From positions 620,001 to 684,000 of the forward strand of contig JAVTVJ010000665.1 of the NCBI GenBank assembly GCA_034509425.1: a DNA stretch of 64,000 nt, given 5' to 3'. Positions 24,561 through 35,844 of the stretch are shown here, piece after piece (the first letter of the stretch is position 1; each line of letters begins with the position of its first letter). Source of the DNA: Eopsaltria australis. Lineage: Eukaryota > Chordata > Aves > Passeriformes > Petroicidae. The notes under the pieces were generated by a model. The model saw only the letters and a list, made by a program, of their open reading frames with translations. It had not been told where the DNA came from and did not search any database. A program made the translations under genes and the position numbers.

Positions 24561-25950
24561 GGGCACCGGGATCGGGGCTGTGGGCACTTCCCCCTGGGAG
24601 CGGGGAGACTCGGGAGACGCCCCGGTGGGAGCGGGGGCGATGAGGGACATCCTGCGTGGCCCTGGAAGGCACAAGGGACGCCCCCGCTGGAGACCGGCTC
24701 TGACACGGAACACCCCGACAGGGAGTGGCGGTGACATTCGGGGACACATCAGTTGGGTCAGCGGGGATCGACGTTGGCAGAGGGGACAACGGGTGGTGAT
24801 GGGGAATGCTCCACTCCGTCGGGGACCGGCTAGACACGGTGGGGGCGGCGGATGATGGGGAACACCCTGATGAGGACCGAGGTGACGGGGTCATGCTGCG
24901 GGGAACAGCGGCGACACCAGAGATACGCTGGCAGGGACCGGGGGCACAGGCAGCAGCTGTAGGGGCTGGCACAGCCTGACACTCGGGGCAGCCCCTGCGT
25001 CCCCTCTCCTGTGCCCCACAATGTCCCCACCTCTTCGCAGAGACCCTGTTTCAGCAGTGGGAGCTGCAGCGTGACCGGGTTGGCAAATTCCTGTGTCCCA
25101 GTGGCCTCGGTGTCCCCTGGACATTCCCAGTTTCTGTCCCTAGCAGAAGGGGGCTGCAGGAAGACGCTGTGGTGCCTCCCCAGTTCAGTCCTGGGGAGCA
25201 CAGAATGACCAGCAAACGGTGACAGGGGAAACTGAGGCACGGGGACTGTCGAAAATGTGTGTCCTGCTGCCCCACATCTCCTTTCCGTAGGCAGAGCAGG
25301 TCGGTGCTGGCAATTCGTGGTGTCTGCCCTCATTTTTGACATGGGAAGGTGCTTCCTGGCTGTAGGCATCCATGGGTGCTTCCCATGGGGATCCTCCAGC
25401 GCCTGGGGTGAAGGAGCCATCCCCACACTCCTTGGGGCTGGGAATGTTGCAGCCAAACCAGGATGGCACAGGACAGAGGAAAAACTTAGAGACGATTTCA
25501 TGGCAGGCCGTGCCCCAGGGGATCGCCCTGTGCGAGGGAAGCGGTGAAGACCGGCTGAGTGCATGTGCCGGGACGACTCTTTTCCTGGAGTCGTCCTGGA
25601 GTCTTTTCCTGGATTTCACCTAGGAAAAAAACAACTGGGAGGGGAGCCAGGGAGTCTGGGTGTGCCGGAATGCCAGGCCCGCAGCCGGCCCTGCTGGATA
25701 CCCGCGACTGCTCAGGGCGGGTGAGACCCCGTTGCAGGCAGGGCTTGCCCACGGGTTTTGGGGTGCTGCCTGCGTTCCCCGAGGCTTTGCCACAGCTGCC
25801 GTGCCATCCTCCCCGGTGCCAGAGAGGCTCTGTGTGCTCCCAAGGGGGCACAGGGATGAGGGAGCTCCCTGCACCCCGCAGCAGCGTGTGCTGGTGTCTG
25901 TGTCGTTGGAAGGAGGGGCTGGACCCCCCCAGTTTCACAGCCGGGGGAGC

Positions 25951-25996
25951 TGAGTCAGGAAATCCCGGCTGGCCCGGCCGGATCCCGGCTGAGTCA
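25951..25996 (+). promoter_or_regulatory. Pair of AP-1/MAF-like sites (GCTGAGTCA)
   Basis: GCTGAGTCAGGAAATCCC (TGAGTCA at 25951) and GCTGAGTCATTTC (TGAGTCA at 25990) lie 39 bp apart in the same orientation. The first is fused to an ETS/kappaB-like GGAAATCCC. A donor-like GTAAGT follows at 26011. A regulatory role is inferred. Confidence 0.35.
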
Positions 25997-26394
25997 TTTC
26001 GCGGCGCTGAGTAAGTGCCCGTGCCGGGGCTGCGGGGCTCCCGCGCCTCTTGCGGGGCAGGGGCTGCCCGCACATGCCCCGGCAGTGCCCCTGGCCCCGG
26101 CCTCGGGTCCCTCCCAGCCCTGCCAGCCCCGTGCCTCAGTTTCCCTCCGACGTTTTCCTAGGACTGAATGAGACAGAAGGCTCCTGGGACGTGGACATGT
26201 CACACATCCCAGCACAGGAGCTGGCTCTGAGAGGCCAGGGAGAGGAAAGAAAGGTTGGGATGGGGAGCATGGGACTGGGTGGGCTCTGGCACTCACTGGG
26301 AGGAGAATGGTATCCCCAAGGCAGGATTTGGGACCCTCCTTCTGGTAAAGGGGGTCTCCAGTCTTGGTGTGTTGGGAGGGGGTTGGCACTGAGG

Positions 26395-26620
26395 AGAAGC
26401 ATGGGGATGAAGAAAGGATGGAGATGAGAACTGGGATGGGAACTAGGATTGGAACAGGGACAGGGACAGGGATAGGGAAGGGGTGGGGATGAGATGAGAT
26501 ATGAGGTGAGGTGAGATGAGATATGAGATGTGTTGGGGGTGGGATGAGGATAGGGATGGGGTGGGGATAGGGACAGGATGGGATGAGATTGTGAGGATGG
26601 GAATAGGATGGGGACAGGTA
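26395..26620. repeat. Degenerate GGGAT/GAGAT purine repeat
   Basis: About 220 bp of imperfect GGGATGGGGACAGGGAT and GATGAGATATGAGGTGAG units, purine-rich on the plus strand. Confidence 0.8.
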
Positions 26621-28083
26621 TGAGGCTGACTGGGCTAGAGCAGAGCTTGGGGTGCATGTGGGGACGTGGAGGGAATCAGGCTGGCCCCACTGGCAGCAGG
26701 ATGTAAATAACCTGCCAGGACACAAGGTTTTTTCCTGCTGCCCCCCCATGCAGCCCCACGGACAGGAAAAAGGTGTTTCCGGCTGTGGATGGGAGCGGGG
26801 CCCCAGGCCTGGAGCGGGATGTGGGGCCTGGGCCACAGACAGGGTGATGAGGTGACCCATCCCCCCGGGCTGGATCTTGGGGTGCAGCCATTGATCCCAT
26901 GGCTGATGGGACCCCTGACCTCAGTGGGGCCCCCTGCACTTCTCTGAGCTCGCCTGGTCAGTGCCCCATCCTGGCCCCAAGGTCACCTGTGGCACCATCC
27001 CTGCCCTCGGGACTTCTATGAGGGGCTCCGGGTCATCCCATCTCGGTGCTGGGCTGCCATGAGTTTCATTGTGGGATCACATCCTGCAAGTTCCCTCCCA
27101 CGAGGGCTCAGCCGCAGCCCCTGGTGCCACTCTGCCCCCTGCCCTGCTGCCACTCTGCTGGCACTGGAGACTGGAGCGCCCCAAGGCATCGCATGCGGAG
27201 AGGACAGGCGGGACAAGCCCCGCATGCCCGGGGCCGGCTGGGGCAGTGGGATTGCTGTCCTGGCATCCTCTTACCGGGGGGAACCGGGCTCCGAAGGTCT
27301 CAGCTGTGCTGCGGGGAGCGGGTTTGGAGTGGGAGCCAGCACTCGAGTTAAAGCCTCCCACTGTTTGCCAGAATTCCCTGGATTCCCCTGCTCTCTTGGA
27401 GGAGTGGAGGTGGAAGCTGGGCTGGGGGAATTGGGTTTGTGCTCGTTCTCCGTTCTCATCCTCAGATCGCATTCAAGGCCCGTGCGGATGCGGCCGGGCG
27501 GCGCCGCCTCCGGCAGCGGAAACTCCCCCTGAGCAGGGCAGGGCGCTAAGTCACGGCTTCTCCACCACCCCTTCTCCCCCGCCTTCTCCTCTCCTCGCCC
27601 CTCTGGGCTCTGCAACCCCTTCTCGCTCCCCGCTGGGGCGTCCATGCCAGGGGACGTGCAGTGTGGGGTGGGCGAGGGAAGGCAGGAGCGCTGCCATCCT
27701 CGCATGGGCTGCTCGCTGCGGGCAGGGAGGATGCTCAAGGGATAATTGAGGGATACTGAAAGGATGTTTGGGGGATGCTTGGGCTCCCCCCTGGGAAAGC
27801 CAGGCATCCTCCAGGTGTGATGGCTTCACGATGTCTCCGTTGGCTGCATCCTTTGGAGGGAGGAGGTTTAATTTTAGGTGTAAGAAGGTCGTGGGACTGG
27901 AGCTGCTGCCTGTGCTGGAGCTGGTGAGGGGTATTGGAGCCAGGGAGGGCATTGCCAGCCCCTGCCAACCTATTCTAGACTCATGTGTTAAGTGACAGTC
28001 CTCAACTCCCTCGGGACATTGGCAACATGGACACACTTGGAGTTGTTCTGATGTGGATCCCTCTGGAGTGGCGAGTGTTGCAA

Positions 28084-28106
28084 CACCCCCCCCCCCCTCC
28101 CCCCGA
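28084..28106. repeat. Poly-C tract
   Basis: A long uninterrupted C run followed by T and six more C. The minus strand could form a G-quadruplex. Confidence 0.85.
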
Positions 28107-29779
28107 GCAGGAGGTGTTTGCCAGCAGCCACTGCGGATTTACAGCTCACTGGAAAATCCACTCATCCCATTAAGGGCTCCCCGTGGCTTTTGCTTTCCAT
28201 TGCAAATACCTGCTTATCCCAAGGGAAACCCCCTTTGGGTGCCAGTGGGTGTTTGGGGCTCTCAGGGCAAACCCCCCAGAGGAGTCCAGGCTGCAAGAGT
28301 GGCTCCATTTATTACAGGAGGGATTAGGGGAGACCAGTCTCGCTTGGCCAGGTAAGACCAGACAGGGCAGTTTAGCTCATGGTGGGAACGGTCCGTGGTG
28401 GGAATGGCCAGGGATTGGGCAGGGATTGAGGGGTTCAGTTTGGAATTGGATTCATGGGGTGGCTTTCATTCACTTGGTTCATCACCCAAAGTAGATTCAG
28501 CATCTAAAACCACCCCAATTTGGAGCTCGGCTGTGATGATGGCACATCCTCAGCTCTGTGTCTCTGCTCTTGGGGTTTAATCTCCCACTTTGCTGACACA
28601 CCCTATTGCTGTGTCCCTAGTGATAACCATCCCGTGTTCCCAGTGGCATTTTTAAATCCTTAACCTGCTTTATGGGGGGGAAATGCCTTTTTGGGTACCC
28701 CCATGACAGCTCTGCCTCTGTGTATTGAGAGTGCCGAGTGTTGGAAGGAGCAGACAGACAGTGAGGGTCTCAACAGGGAGCACTGGGGGAGCTGGGGATG
28801 CATTGCCAGTGCCAGGATGGGGGGAAAAGCCCAGCTGCCCCCTGGACCATCCTGACCACCCAGCACTCACGTACGCCTGCGAAGGCGGCAGCATCTGCTG
28901 ACTTAATGTGTTTTGCAGCCCCGCCGTGCAGCTGCCTCTCCCCGCCACCCCAGCAGCCAAGCCAGAATCTGTCAGGGGCTTCCAGGTTTCATGGCTCGAG
29001 GACCGGGGGGGCCGTTTCCGCACAGCGGCGGTGAACGCAGACACCGCGACATCTGGTGTTGCTCAAAATGCTCGAGAGCAAAGGGCCAGGTGTGTGATGC
29101 TGCAGGAACACAGGGCTAAAGAAATGATGCAACTGGCTGCACGGAGTTTTGGCCCAGAGAACAGTTCAGCTGAATGTCACAGGAGCTGTGGCACAGCTCC
29201 TGGCCCAGGGCTTGACCTGGCACTGGGAGGTCCTTGGCCTCATGGCAGCACTGAGGTTGAGGGAAGGTTTTGGGGTGGTGTTGGGAAGGTTTTGAAGCCC
29301 TCAGGACGTGCAATAGGAGACGTTGTATTTTGGCTGCGGTGCTGGATGCCAGAGGGACCCCGGGCTCTGGTGTCCAGTGGTGGCTCGTGTGCTGGAGAAG
29401 GTGTCAGCACAGCTACCAACGGCTTTATGGCTCTTCTTGCCACATAGCACAGGAAGAGCGGGGAGACCGAGGAGAGTGGGAGACCCTCAGGCACAACCCA
29501 AACCTTCCCAGGTGACCCTTCACTGCAGGGGCATCTGGAGAGGGTGTCACACCACGGAGAGACAGCCCAGCCCTTTTCCCTGTGGGTGCTGGGGGCACCG
29601 GGACATAACAGGCAGCGCTGCTGGGGGACAGATGGCACCAGGCACGGGACAGATGGCTCCGTCCCAGACAGGCAGCCGAGGGGCCGGGAGGCCAGGGGCC
29701 CCCGGCGCTGCGCTGGTCCCTGGGGACTCCCTCTGCTGGCCCCCGGCTGGTGGCGATGGCACGAGGGGCACAGGCACCA

Positions 29780-30110
29780 CCGGCCCTAGGAGGTGCAGGC
29801 ACTGCCGGCCCGGTGGGCACCGGGTTGGGGAGGGGACGGACACGGGCTCGAGGGCGTGACTCTCGTCCCGGGGGGGCTGCACCGGCTGGGGGAGGCGGCA
29901 CCGGACCGAGGACAGTGACACCGGTTCGGGCGGAAGGGTGACACCTGCTCGGGGGTGGTACCCGGCGGAGGGGAGGGTGACAGCGGCTCGGGATGCGATA
30001 CCGGCTGGAGGTGACACGGGTCGGGGCGGGGGGTGACACCGGCCCGGGGGGCGGTACCGGGGGGGCGGTGCCGCAGCGGAGCTGTCCAGCACCGGCGTCT
30101 CCTGAACGCC
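29780..30110. repeat. Degenerate GC-rich tandem repeat (GTGACACCGG type)
   Basis: Imperfect units of about 18-25 bp based on GTGACACCGGCTCGGGG with dense CpG. It forms a CpG-rich patch and keeps low-complexity frames open on both strands. Confidence 0.7.
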
Positions 30111-30614
30111 CGCAGCGCCGGGGGCCGGGGCCGCCCCCACTGCCCCCCGCCCCCTCCTCTGCCGGGCACTCCCCAGTCCACCCGGCGGGGATCCTGCCCG
30201 GAGGAGGGGACACACCTGCCCCGGACCCCCGGGGCCCCGGCCTGGGAGGTGTCGCACCCGCCGGGGTGGGGGCGGGCTGGGGAACACGAGGGGCCGGGAT
30301 ACCCCCGGGGAGAAGCCTTGGGCATCCAGAACCCTTGCCCAGCCCTTCACATCGTCCCCCCCACAGATCCTCACTGACCCCGCGCAGCTCCCAGGCTCTG
30401 TCCCAGCCCCAGGCCATCCAGCCTCATCCTGCAGTAGAATTTGCGCCGGGCACAGCCCAGTGGCTGCTGCAGCAGGTCCAGCCCAGAGCTCAGCTTTGCT
30501 CAGAGCCGGTTTTATTGAAGTGGGCTAAGTGGCTAATGGGATTGCTGCGGAGGGGCTAAAGCAGGGATTAGTGCTGTGCTTACGGGCTGGGCACCCCTGA
30601 AAGTGTGGATGTGG

Positions 30615-30725
30615 CACCTGGGGACATGTTTTAGTGATGGCTATGGCAGTGCTGGGTTAGCAGTTGGACTTGATGATCTTGGAGGGCTTTTGCAACCTGA
30701 CAATTCCGTGATTTCTCTATGATCT
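30615..30725 (+). mobile_element. CR1 LINE 3' tail fragment
   Basis: Contains GTTGGACTTGATGATCTTGG, then a CTTTTGCAACCTGACAATTC-type CR1 ending, 5'-truncated. Confidence 0.75.
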
Positions 30726-32460
30726 CTACTTGGACAACAGCTGATTTCTGTCCTTTAGTGCCTGCCCCTACCCATCTCTCAGCAGCTCCCAGAGCTCCCA
30801 GCATCGTGCTGGGGGGAACACACATCCAGGACAGGCAGAGCTGTGTCTGGCTGGGCTCCACTTCCATCTGCCTGCCCATCCACTGCCTGCATCAAGAGAA
30901 CCACTTGCCTACACCCGGCCTAGGTATGGGACTGGCCAGCCTGACATTGCCCTCCGGAGGGGCAGGAGAGGGGAGCAGTGAGACCTCCCTGGGGAAGGAC
31001 CCAGCCTGGTGCCCTGGCAACGCGGGTGGTGGCAACGTCCCAGGCGATGACACTCCTGGTGGGCAGGCCAGGTCCTGGCCGGGGCATGGGGGCTGGAGGG
31101 CTGGGTCTGGTGGCTGAATCGGCAGCTTGTTCTCCTCTGAAGGCCCCTTTCTGCCCCGGCTCCCTCTGTTTCTCTTTGGAAAGTTTAATGTTCCTTGTGT
31201 CACAAGGAGCCTTTTCTTTGTCGCCCTTCCCGAGCGTGCCAGGGAGGAGGCTGTGCTGGAGCCCGGCCATCCCTGATGCAGCTCAAGGCTGGATGCTGCA
31301 CAGGGCTGCAAGGTGCAGGCAGCAGCCTTTGGGGGCTTTGTTTCACAGCACCAGGACCTGTCCCTTGGCATTTATCCTGGGACACAGACAGCTTATCATC
31401 CGTGACAGGGATCTAAGCTGTGAGAGACAGGAGAGGAGCAAATTTTATCTCACATATAAAAGTCACCCCAAAATGCTACAAAATACAAAGCAGAAGGCTT
31501 GCAGAGCCATTCGCTGTTCCCTTGGGAACATGGGAGCTCCCATGATTGGACCCCTCCAAGGCAGAGTGGCAGAGCCAGGGGCTTCAGCCACTCATTGCAG
31601 CCCCGCAGGGCCGGAGGATGTTCCCAGCTCAGCTCAGGTGATGGATGGTTCCAAAGCAGATCTGCTTCAGTGCTGGGAATGCTCCAGTGACTCCTCTAGG
31701 TCATGGAAATGAGGACATGAAATGAGACCAGGCTCCGGGTCCGTGTTCATTTCTGGCTGCTAAAATCACACGTGTGAGGTGGGTTTGGACACGAGGCTGA
31801 GGAAGTAGTTCAAGCTCTGGGCACAACAGATGCCTCTTTGAAGGAGATGCCTTCAGGGATGTGCTGGCTTGTGTCTCTCCTGGGATGAAGGACACAGCTC
31901 GGCCAAGGCTTTTCCTTCAATGTGAACATCCATAGCTCTGTGGATGGCATCATCCAAAGGGATCAAATCCCACCACGCCTCTGCGATTAAAAAATTAACT
32001 TCACCTCCAGCCCTGAGCTCTGGAGGCATCGGGATGAGTATCCTCTGCCTGGCTGGGAGACAAACACCTCCAGCTGCCCAGAAGGCTCAGCCCTGATGCC
32101 CAGGCATGGCTCTGCTGCGCACAGCACTGCTGTGGCTGCTCCAAAGTATCCCCTGGTGCTAAAATACCTCATGTGCACCTGCTGCTTCCCACTACCACGG
32201 GATCCAGTGATCCCATGCTGGTACCCAGGGAAGTGATGGGGCCAAAAACTCACCCAGCAGCTGGAAGTCTCCAAATTAAAGCATCATGTGCAAGTTCCCA
32301 GTGCTCATGATACCCGCAGGGGGAGCAGCAGCCAGTTCCTGAGAGCTGTATCCGGGCTGAAGGAGAAAGTTGTTTCCCTTTTGAGCTAATTGTGAAGGAG
32401 CTGCTGGGTCTATCTGGGTCAAGCCATGACCTGCTTTAGCCAGGCAGAGGCAGCAGGATG

Positions 32461-32530
32461 CCAGCGTGACACAGCGTGACACAGCGTGATACAGCGTGAC
32501 ACAGCGTGACACAGCGTGACACAGCGTGAC
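32461..32530. repeat. 10-bp tandem repeat ACAGCGTGAC x7
   Basis: Seven contiguous 10-bp units: five perfect, the first with C for A and the third ending T for C. A very young microsatellite-like array. Confidence 0.95.
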
Positions 32531-33545
32531 TCCCCTGCCATTGTCACATGGGGCACATGCCAGGGGCACCCAGGCCTAGGGGCAAAGCAGAGTTATTTGA
32601 GAACAAGAATGGGCTGAATCTTGCCCAGGAATGGTTTTAGTTGGTGGTGGTTGGTGCTGGATATCTAGGGGGCTTCTGGGCAAAGGAGTGGCTCCTCCCA
32701 GAGCTGCTGGGGGGAACAGGGACTTGGCAGGAGTTGCTTTTCCCGGGGTGTGGGACCCCAGCATGAGGGTCCAGCTGGTGCCACAGCCTGGGGGAGCAGG
32801 GCCACATCCACACCACCACTCAGCCATCCCCCAGGAAGCCCATGGCATCTCTAGAGCAGGGTGAAGCCCAAGGAGGGGTCAGCAGTGCTTAGCCAGGCAC
32901 AGCTGAATCCTTGGAGACACCTGAGGTGTGTGTGGTGGGAAAAGGACTGCTCCGAGCCCGGCTCCCAGCAGGGACTGGCATCTCCTGAGAAGCCTCCTGT
33001 GAGCACAAGAGAAGGATTGATTTTCTTGTGGCCAGCATGGCAGCTTTGGCTTCTGCTGCAGCTGTGGCATCAGTGCTGGGCTTAGAGGGGAAGAAATGGA
33101 AGTTGTGCCCACAAGAGAGAAATCTAAAGTGGAAGAAAAAAATCTACAAAAGCTGGTTACAGCCCCGATGCCATGTGCCCAGGGAGCAGGAGGGCTGGAG
33201 GAGTGCTGAGTGCTGGTGGTGCTCAGTGGGTGCTGGGGAAGGTAAGGTCACAGCATAAATCTAAATGAAGATTGTGCCTCTGAGTTGGTTGAGGATGAGC
33301 TTGGGACAGATTCTATGGAGTGAGGGGCAGATGATCCTGGTCCTGTGGATCCCTGTCAGGGGACATCATGTCTGTCCTTACCCTGGGGTGTGGGGTGCAG
33401 TGTCCCCCCCAGGATGGGGACATTGAGTACCCATGGCCAGTAGGAACAAAGACCAAGGTCTGGTGCAGCCGAGGGGCTGTGGGTGCCCCCAGTGCCCATC
33501 CTCTCTCTGTGCTGGGCTGTAATAAATCCTCCTCTTCCTCCACAG

Positions 33546-34157
33546 CCTTGCCAGCAGCCGCCTCACCAGGATGAAGGGGACAGCCAATGTCAACGCCACT
33601 GGCCGCAGCCACTACCAGTCTGCCATCCCGGTGCCCCGTGCCATGGCCCATGGCAAACTGCACACCACAGCCCCCCTGAGCACCCCGGGGTCCCCTGTCC
33701 TCCACAGGGCTCCGTCCCCTCGGCCAGGGAAGCTGCCAGCCCCCAGTCCCAAAACTCTCAAGCCCAAAGGCACTGGCAAAGCTGCTGGCCGTGAGCCGGC
33801 CGAGGGCAGCGAGGGAAGCCCCAGTGTCCCCGCTCATGGTGGGCAGAAAGCCCTGTCAAGGTCCCTGGTGTCCCCTGGGAAATGGCCAGAGGCAGTGGGG
33901 AGTGGGAGGAGAGGGGCAGGCAGGGTGGGGGAGCCCACCGAGCTGCCCAAAGCTCCCCTAGCACAAGGAAGGGGTGGGGGCAGGCTGGGAGGGTCCCCTG
34001 GGAAGGGCAGCGGAGCAGTCACAGCAGGGACAGGGGACGAGTCTCATGGTGGCTCACAGGGGAGGGGTCCCATATTTGGGTCAGGGGCTATCACCTTCTC
34101 CTCAGGGCCCCCACACAACCACCCCATCACTGCCACTGTGGCACCCTTCCAGTACCG
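33546..34157 (+). CDS. NAV1: Upstream NAV1 exon, NAV2-like segment (long isoform)
   Basis: Acceptor TTCCTCCACAG and donor GTGAGT bound 612 bp. The frame holds one leading base, 203 codons and two trailing bases. The first Met is at 33571, but the frame is open from the acceptor (LASSRLTR before it). It encodes a Ser/Pro/Gly-rich basic segment, including NVNATGRSHYQSAIPVPRA, and ends NHPITATVAPFQYR. NAV2 has a very similar YNHPNTATVAPFLYR shortly before the exon shared by all navigators. The SxIPVPR motif resembles EB1-binding SxIP sites of microtubule plus-end proteins. Identification as NAV1 rests on this similarity, on position upstream of the classical first exon, and on phase compatibility. 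Confidence 0.75.
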
Positions 34158-34497
34158 GTGAGTCCCTGGGGATGGGGGGGCAAGGGGACAGGGGAACATG
34201 GGGCTGTGGGGGCCTGGGGACAGGGGGCTGTGGGGGGCACGGGGACAGGGGGAGGCAGGCGGGCCCAGCAGGGGTGGCCATGGGAAATGGTGGGATTGGG
34301 TTAGGGGGCTCTGTACCAAAAGGGAGGTTCCCACTGGATTTGGGGTGCTGGGGTTCCTAAGGCACCCATGGGAGCTGGTGTGGGGCAGGGGATGGACTCC
34401 GTGCCATGAGACCAGTGTCCCCAGACTGTGGCAGAGCTCTCATCTCCGGAGGGTGCCCAGCCCCTGCTCACCCACCCTCACCCCCCTCTGCCCGCAG

Positions 34498-34592
34498 GCT
34501 GCGGGAGGAGCGAGAGAGGGCCACGTCCCCGGGTGATGAGTGCTTCAGTCCTGAGAAGGGATCTGACCCTGACCCCAAACCCAGAGGCCTGA
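34498..34592 (+). CDS. NAV1: Second upstream NAV1 exon
   Basis: Acceptor CTGCCCGCAG and donor GTGAGT bound 95 bp. The first base completes the CGG of the previous exon; 31 codons then read LREERERATSPGDECFSPEK and end DPDPKPRGL, plus one base. This phase-1 end is the same as that of the classical first exon, so it can splice to 62737 and give GLNPESQRKR. It corresponds in position to the variable NAV2 stretch between VAPFLYR and EDPEARR. Confidence 0.7.
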
Positions 34593-35029
34593 GTGAGTCC
34601 AAAGGGGTTTGTCACGAGTGGGGGTGTCCTGCTTGGGGGCTGCCGTGACGGTGCCAGGGGACAGAGGCTCGTGCTGGAATGGGAGCCAGGGCTGGAGGTC
34701 AGTGGGGCAGTGGGGGGAACCCTCCCATTGGAGGTGCCCCAACTTCCCTGGGAGGGGCTCGGCTGCAGTTCCCACATCAGGTGACCTCTGTGACTAAACC
34801 CGCTGGCTCCTTTCCCTCCTTTTCCCAGTTTCCCAGCGAGCTCCAGAAATGACCCATTTCCAAGGAGCCGGCGCGGAGGAACCGCTGGCTCCCCACACCC
34901 ACCACCGCCTTTCTCGAGGGCTGAGTGCAAGCCCCCCGCTGTATTGCTGAGGCCACCCCAGTCCCCTCTGGCGCTTGCTCTAGGGGCAGATTTTGGTGGG
35001 GCGGGTCCAGGGAGGATGCTGGGGCGGCG

Positions 35030-35043
35030 GTTGCCAGGGCAGC
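35030..35043. promoter_or_regulatory. RFX X-box-like motif (imperfect)
   Basis: GTTGCCAGGGCAGC differs at two positions from the palindromic GTTGCCATGGCAAC bound by RFX factors. Confidence 0.35.
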
Positions 35044-35830
35044 GGCAGCGGAGGATGGCGGGATGCTCCAGAGATGTGCAAGGAGGGGGAAAAAGAGAGC
35101 CAGGAGCTTCATCGGGTGATTTGAAGGGACAGAAGTCGGTCAGATCCACGGTGGCTCCTGACAGAGCCCGGCTTTGACCTGGGGTCCCAGCTCCTCAGTC
35201 AGAGAATAACAGCGTTCAGCGCTGAGCCCCGATTTGGAAAGTGCTGAAAGCAGCGGCAAGTGGGAGGATGTTCCAGGAGGAAGCAGGAGGGAGCGAGCGG
35301 GGCTGGCATGCGCCCAGTGCAGCTGCCCTGCTCCTTGGGGACGTTTTGGGATAAAGCCGAGCGGGTTCGGCACCGGGGAAGGGCTCGGATCCTTCCCCTC
35401 ACTCCATGCCTGCTCCAGCTTCCCCGGCCCGCAGCTCCCACGGCTCCGCTGGGCCCCGCCAGAGGGAACAGGGGACATTGGGGGACCCTAAGAATCACCT
35501 CACCAGCCCCAAAACCACACAACACCGGCAGATTTGTCCCCCACAGCGGGCCCTACACCCAGGCAAAAGCCCCCCCAAACCTCGAGTGGCTTTGGGGTGC
35601 AGCTTGTGCACCCATCCTGCCCCAGCAGCACCTTTTAGTGCAAAACACCCTTTTTTTTGGCACTCTTTACTGTCCCATCCAGGCGGAGGTATTTTGGGAC
35701 TCTTCAGCATTACCATGGGCTGAACCCCGGATCAGCGGCCCGAGGGTGGGCTGGGGGGCTCACACCGCCCCCGGTCCTCCCGTCCTTATCTCGGCAGCAG
35801 TGATGGGCTCTAATGCAATATTTCCCGGCG

Positions 35831-35844
35831 GTTGCCATGGCAGC
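35831..35844. promoter_or_regulatory. RFX X-box-like palindrome
   Basis: GTTGCCATGGCAGC matches 13 of 14 positions of the RFX palindrome GTTGCCATGGCAAC. It lies 1.28 kb before the classical NAV1 ATG, beside a TAATTAATGAAAAATGATGA patch. Confidence 0.5.

Larger units (their letters stand above)
24561..33545. other. Intergenic or 5' intronic DNA, no coding gene supported
   Basis: All long frames here are GC-rich, low-complexity and overlap on opposite strands. I looked for neighbours known near human RNPEP and NAV1 (for example an ELF3 ETS domain) and for a NAV-type calponin-homology domain, and saw neither. The stretch contains GC-rich repeats, poly-C, a CR1 tail and possible regulatory motifs. 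If NAV1 has a more distal promoter, part of this is its first intron. Confidence 0.6.

Noticed and set aside
29425..30417. 330-codon minus-strand Pro-rich frame
   Set aside because: Arises from degenerate GTGACACCGG repeats; the plus strand is also open and no domain is visible.
33028..33258. Ala-rich frame considered as a 5' NAV1 exon
   Set aside because: No good donor in the needed phase 2 and no similarity to NAV2; left unassigned.
24561..33545. ELF3 or another 1q32 neighbour, or a navigator CH domain
   Set aside because: No ETS-domain or CH-domain peptide was seen in any frame, though short split exons could be missed by eye.
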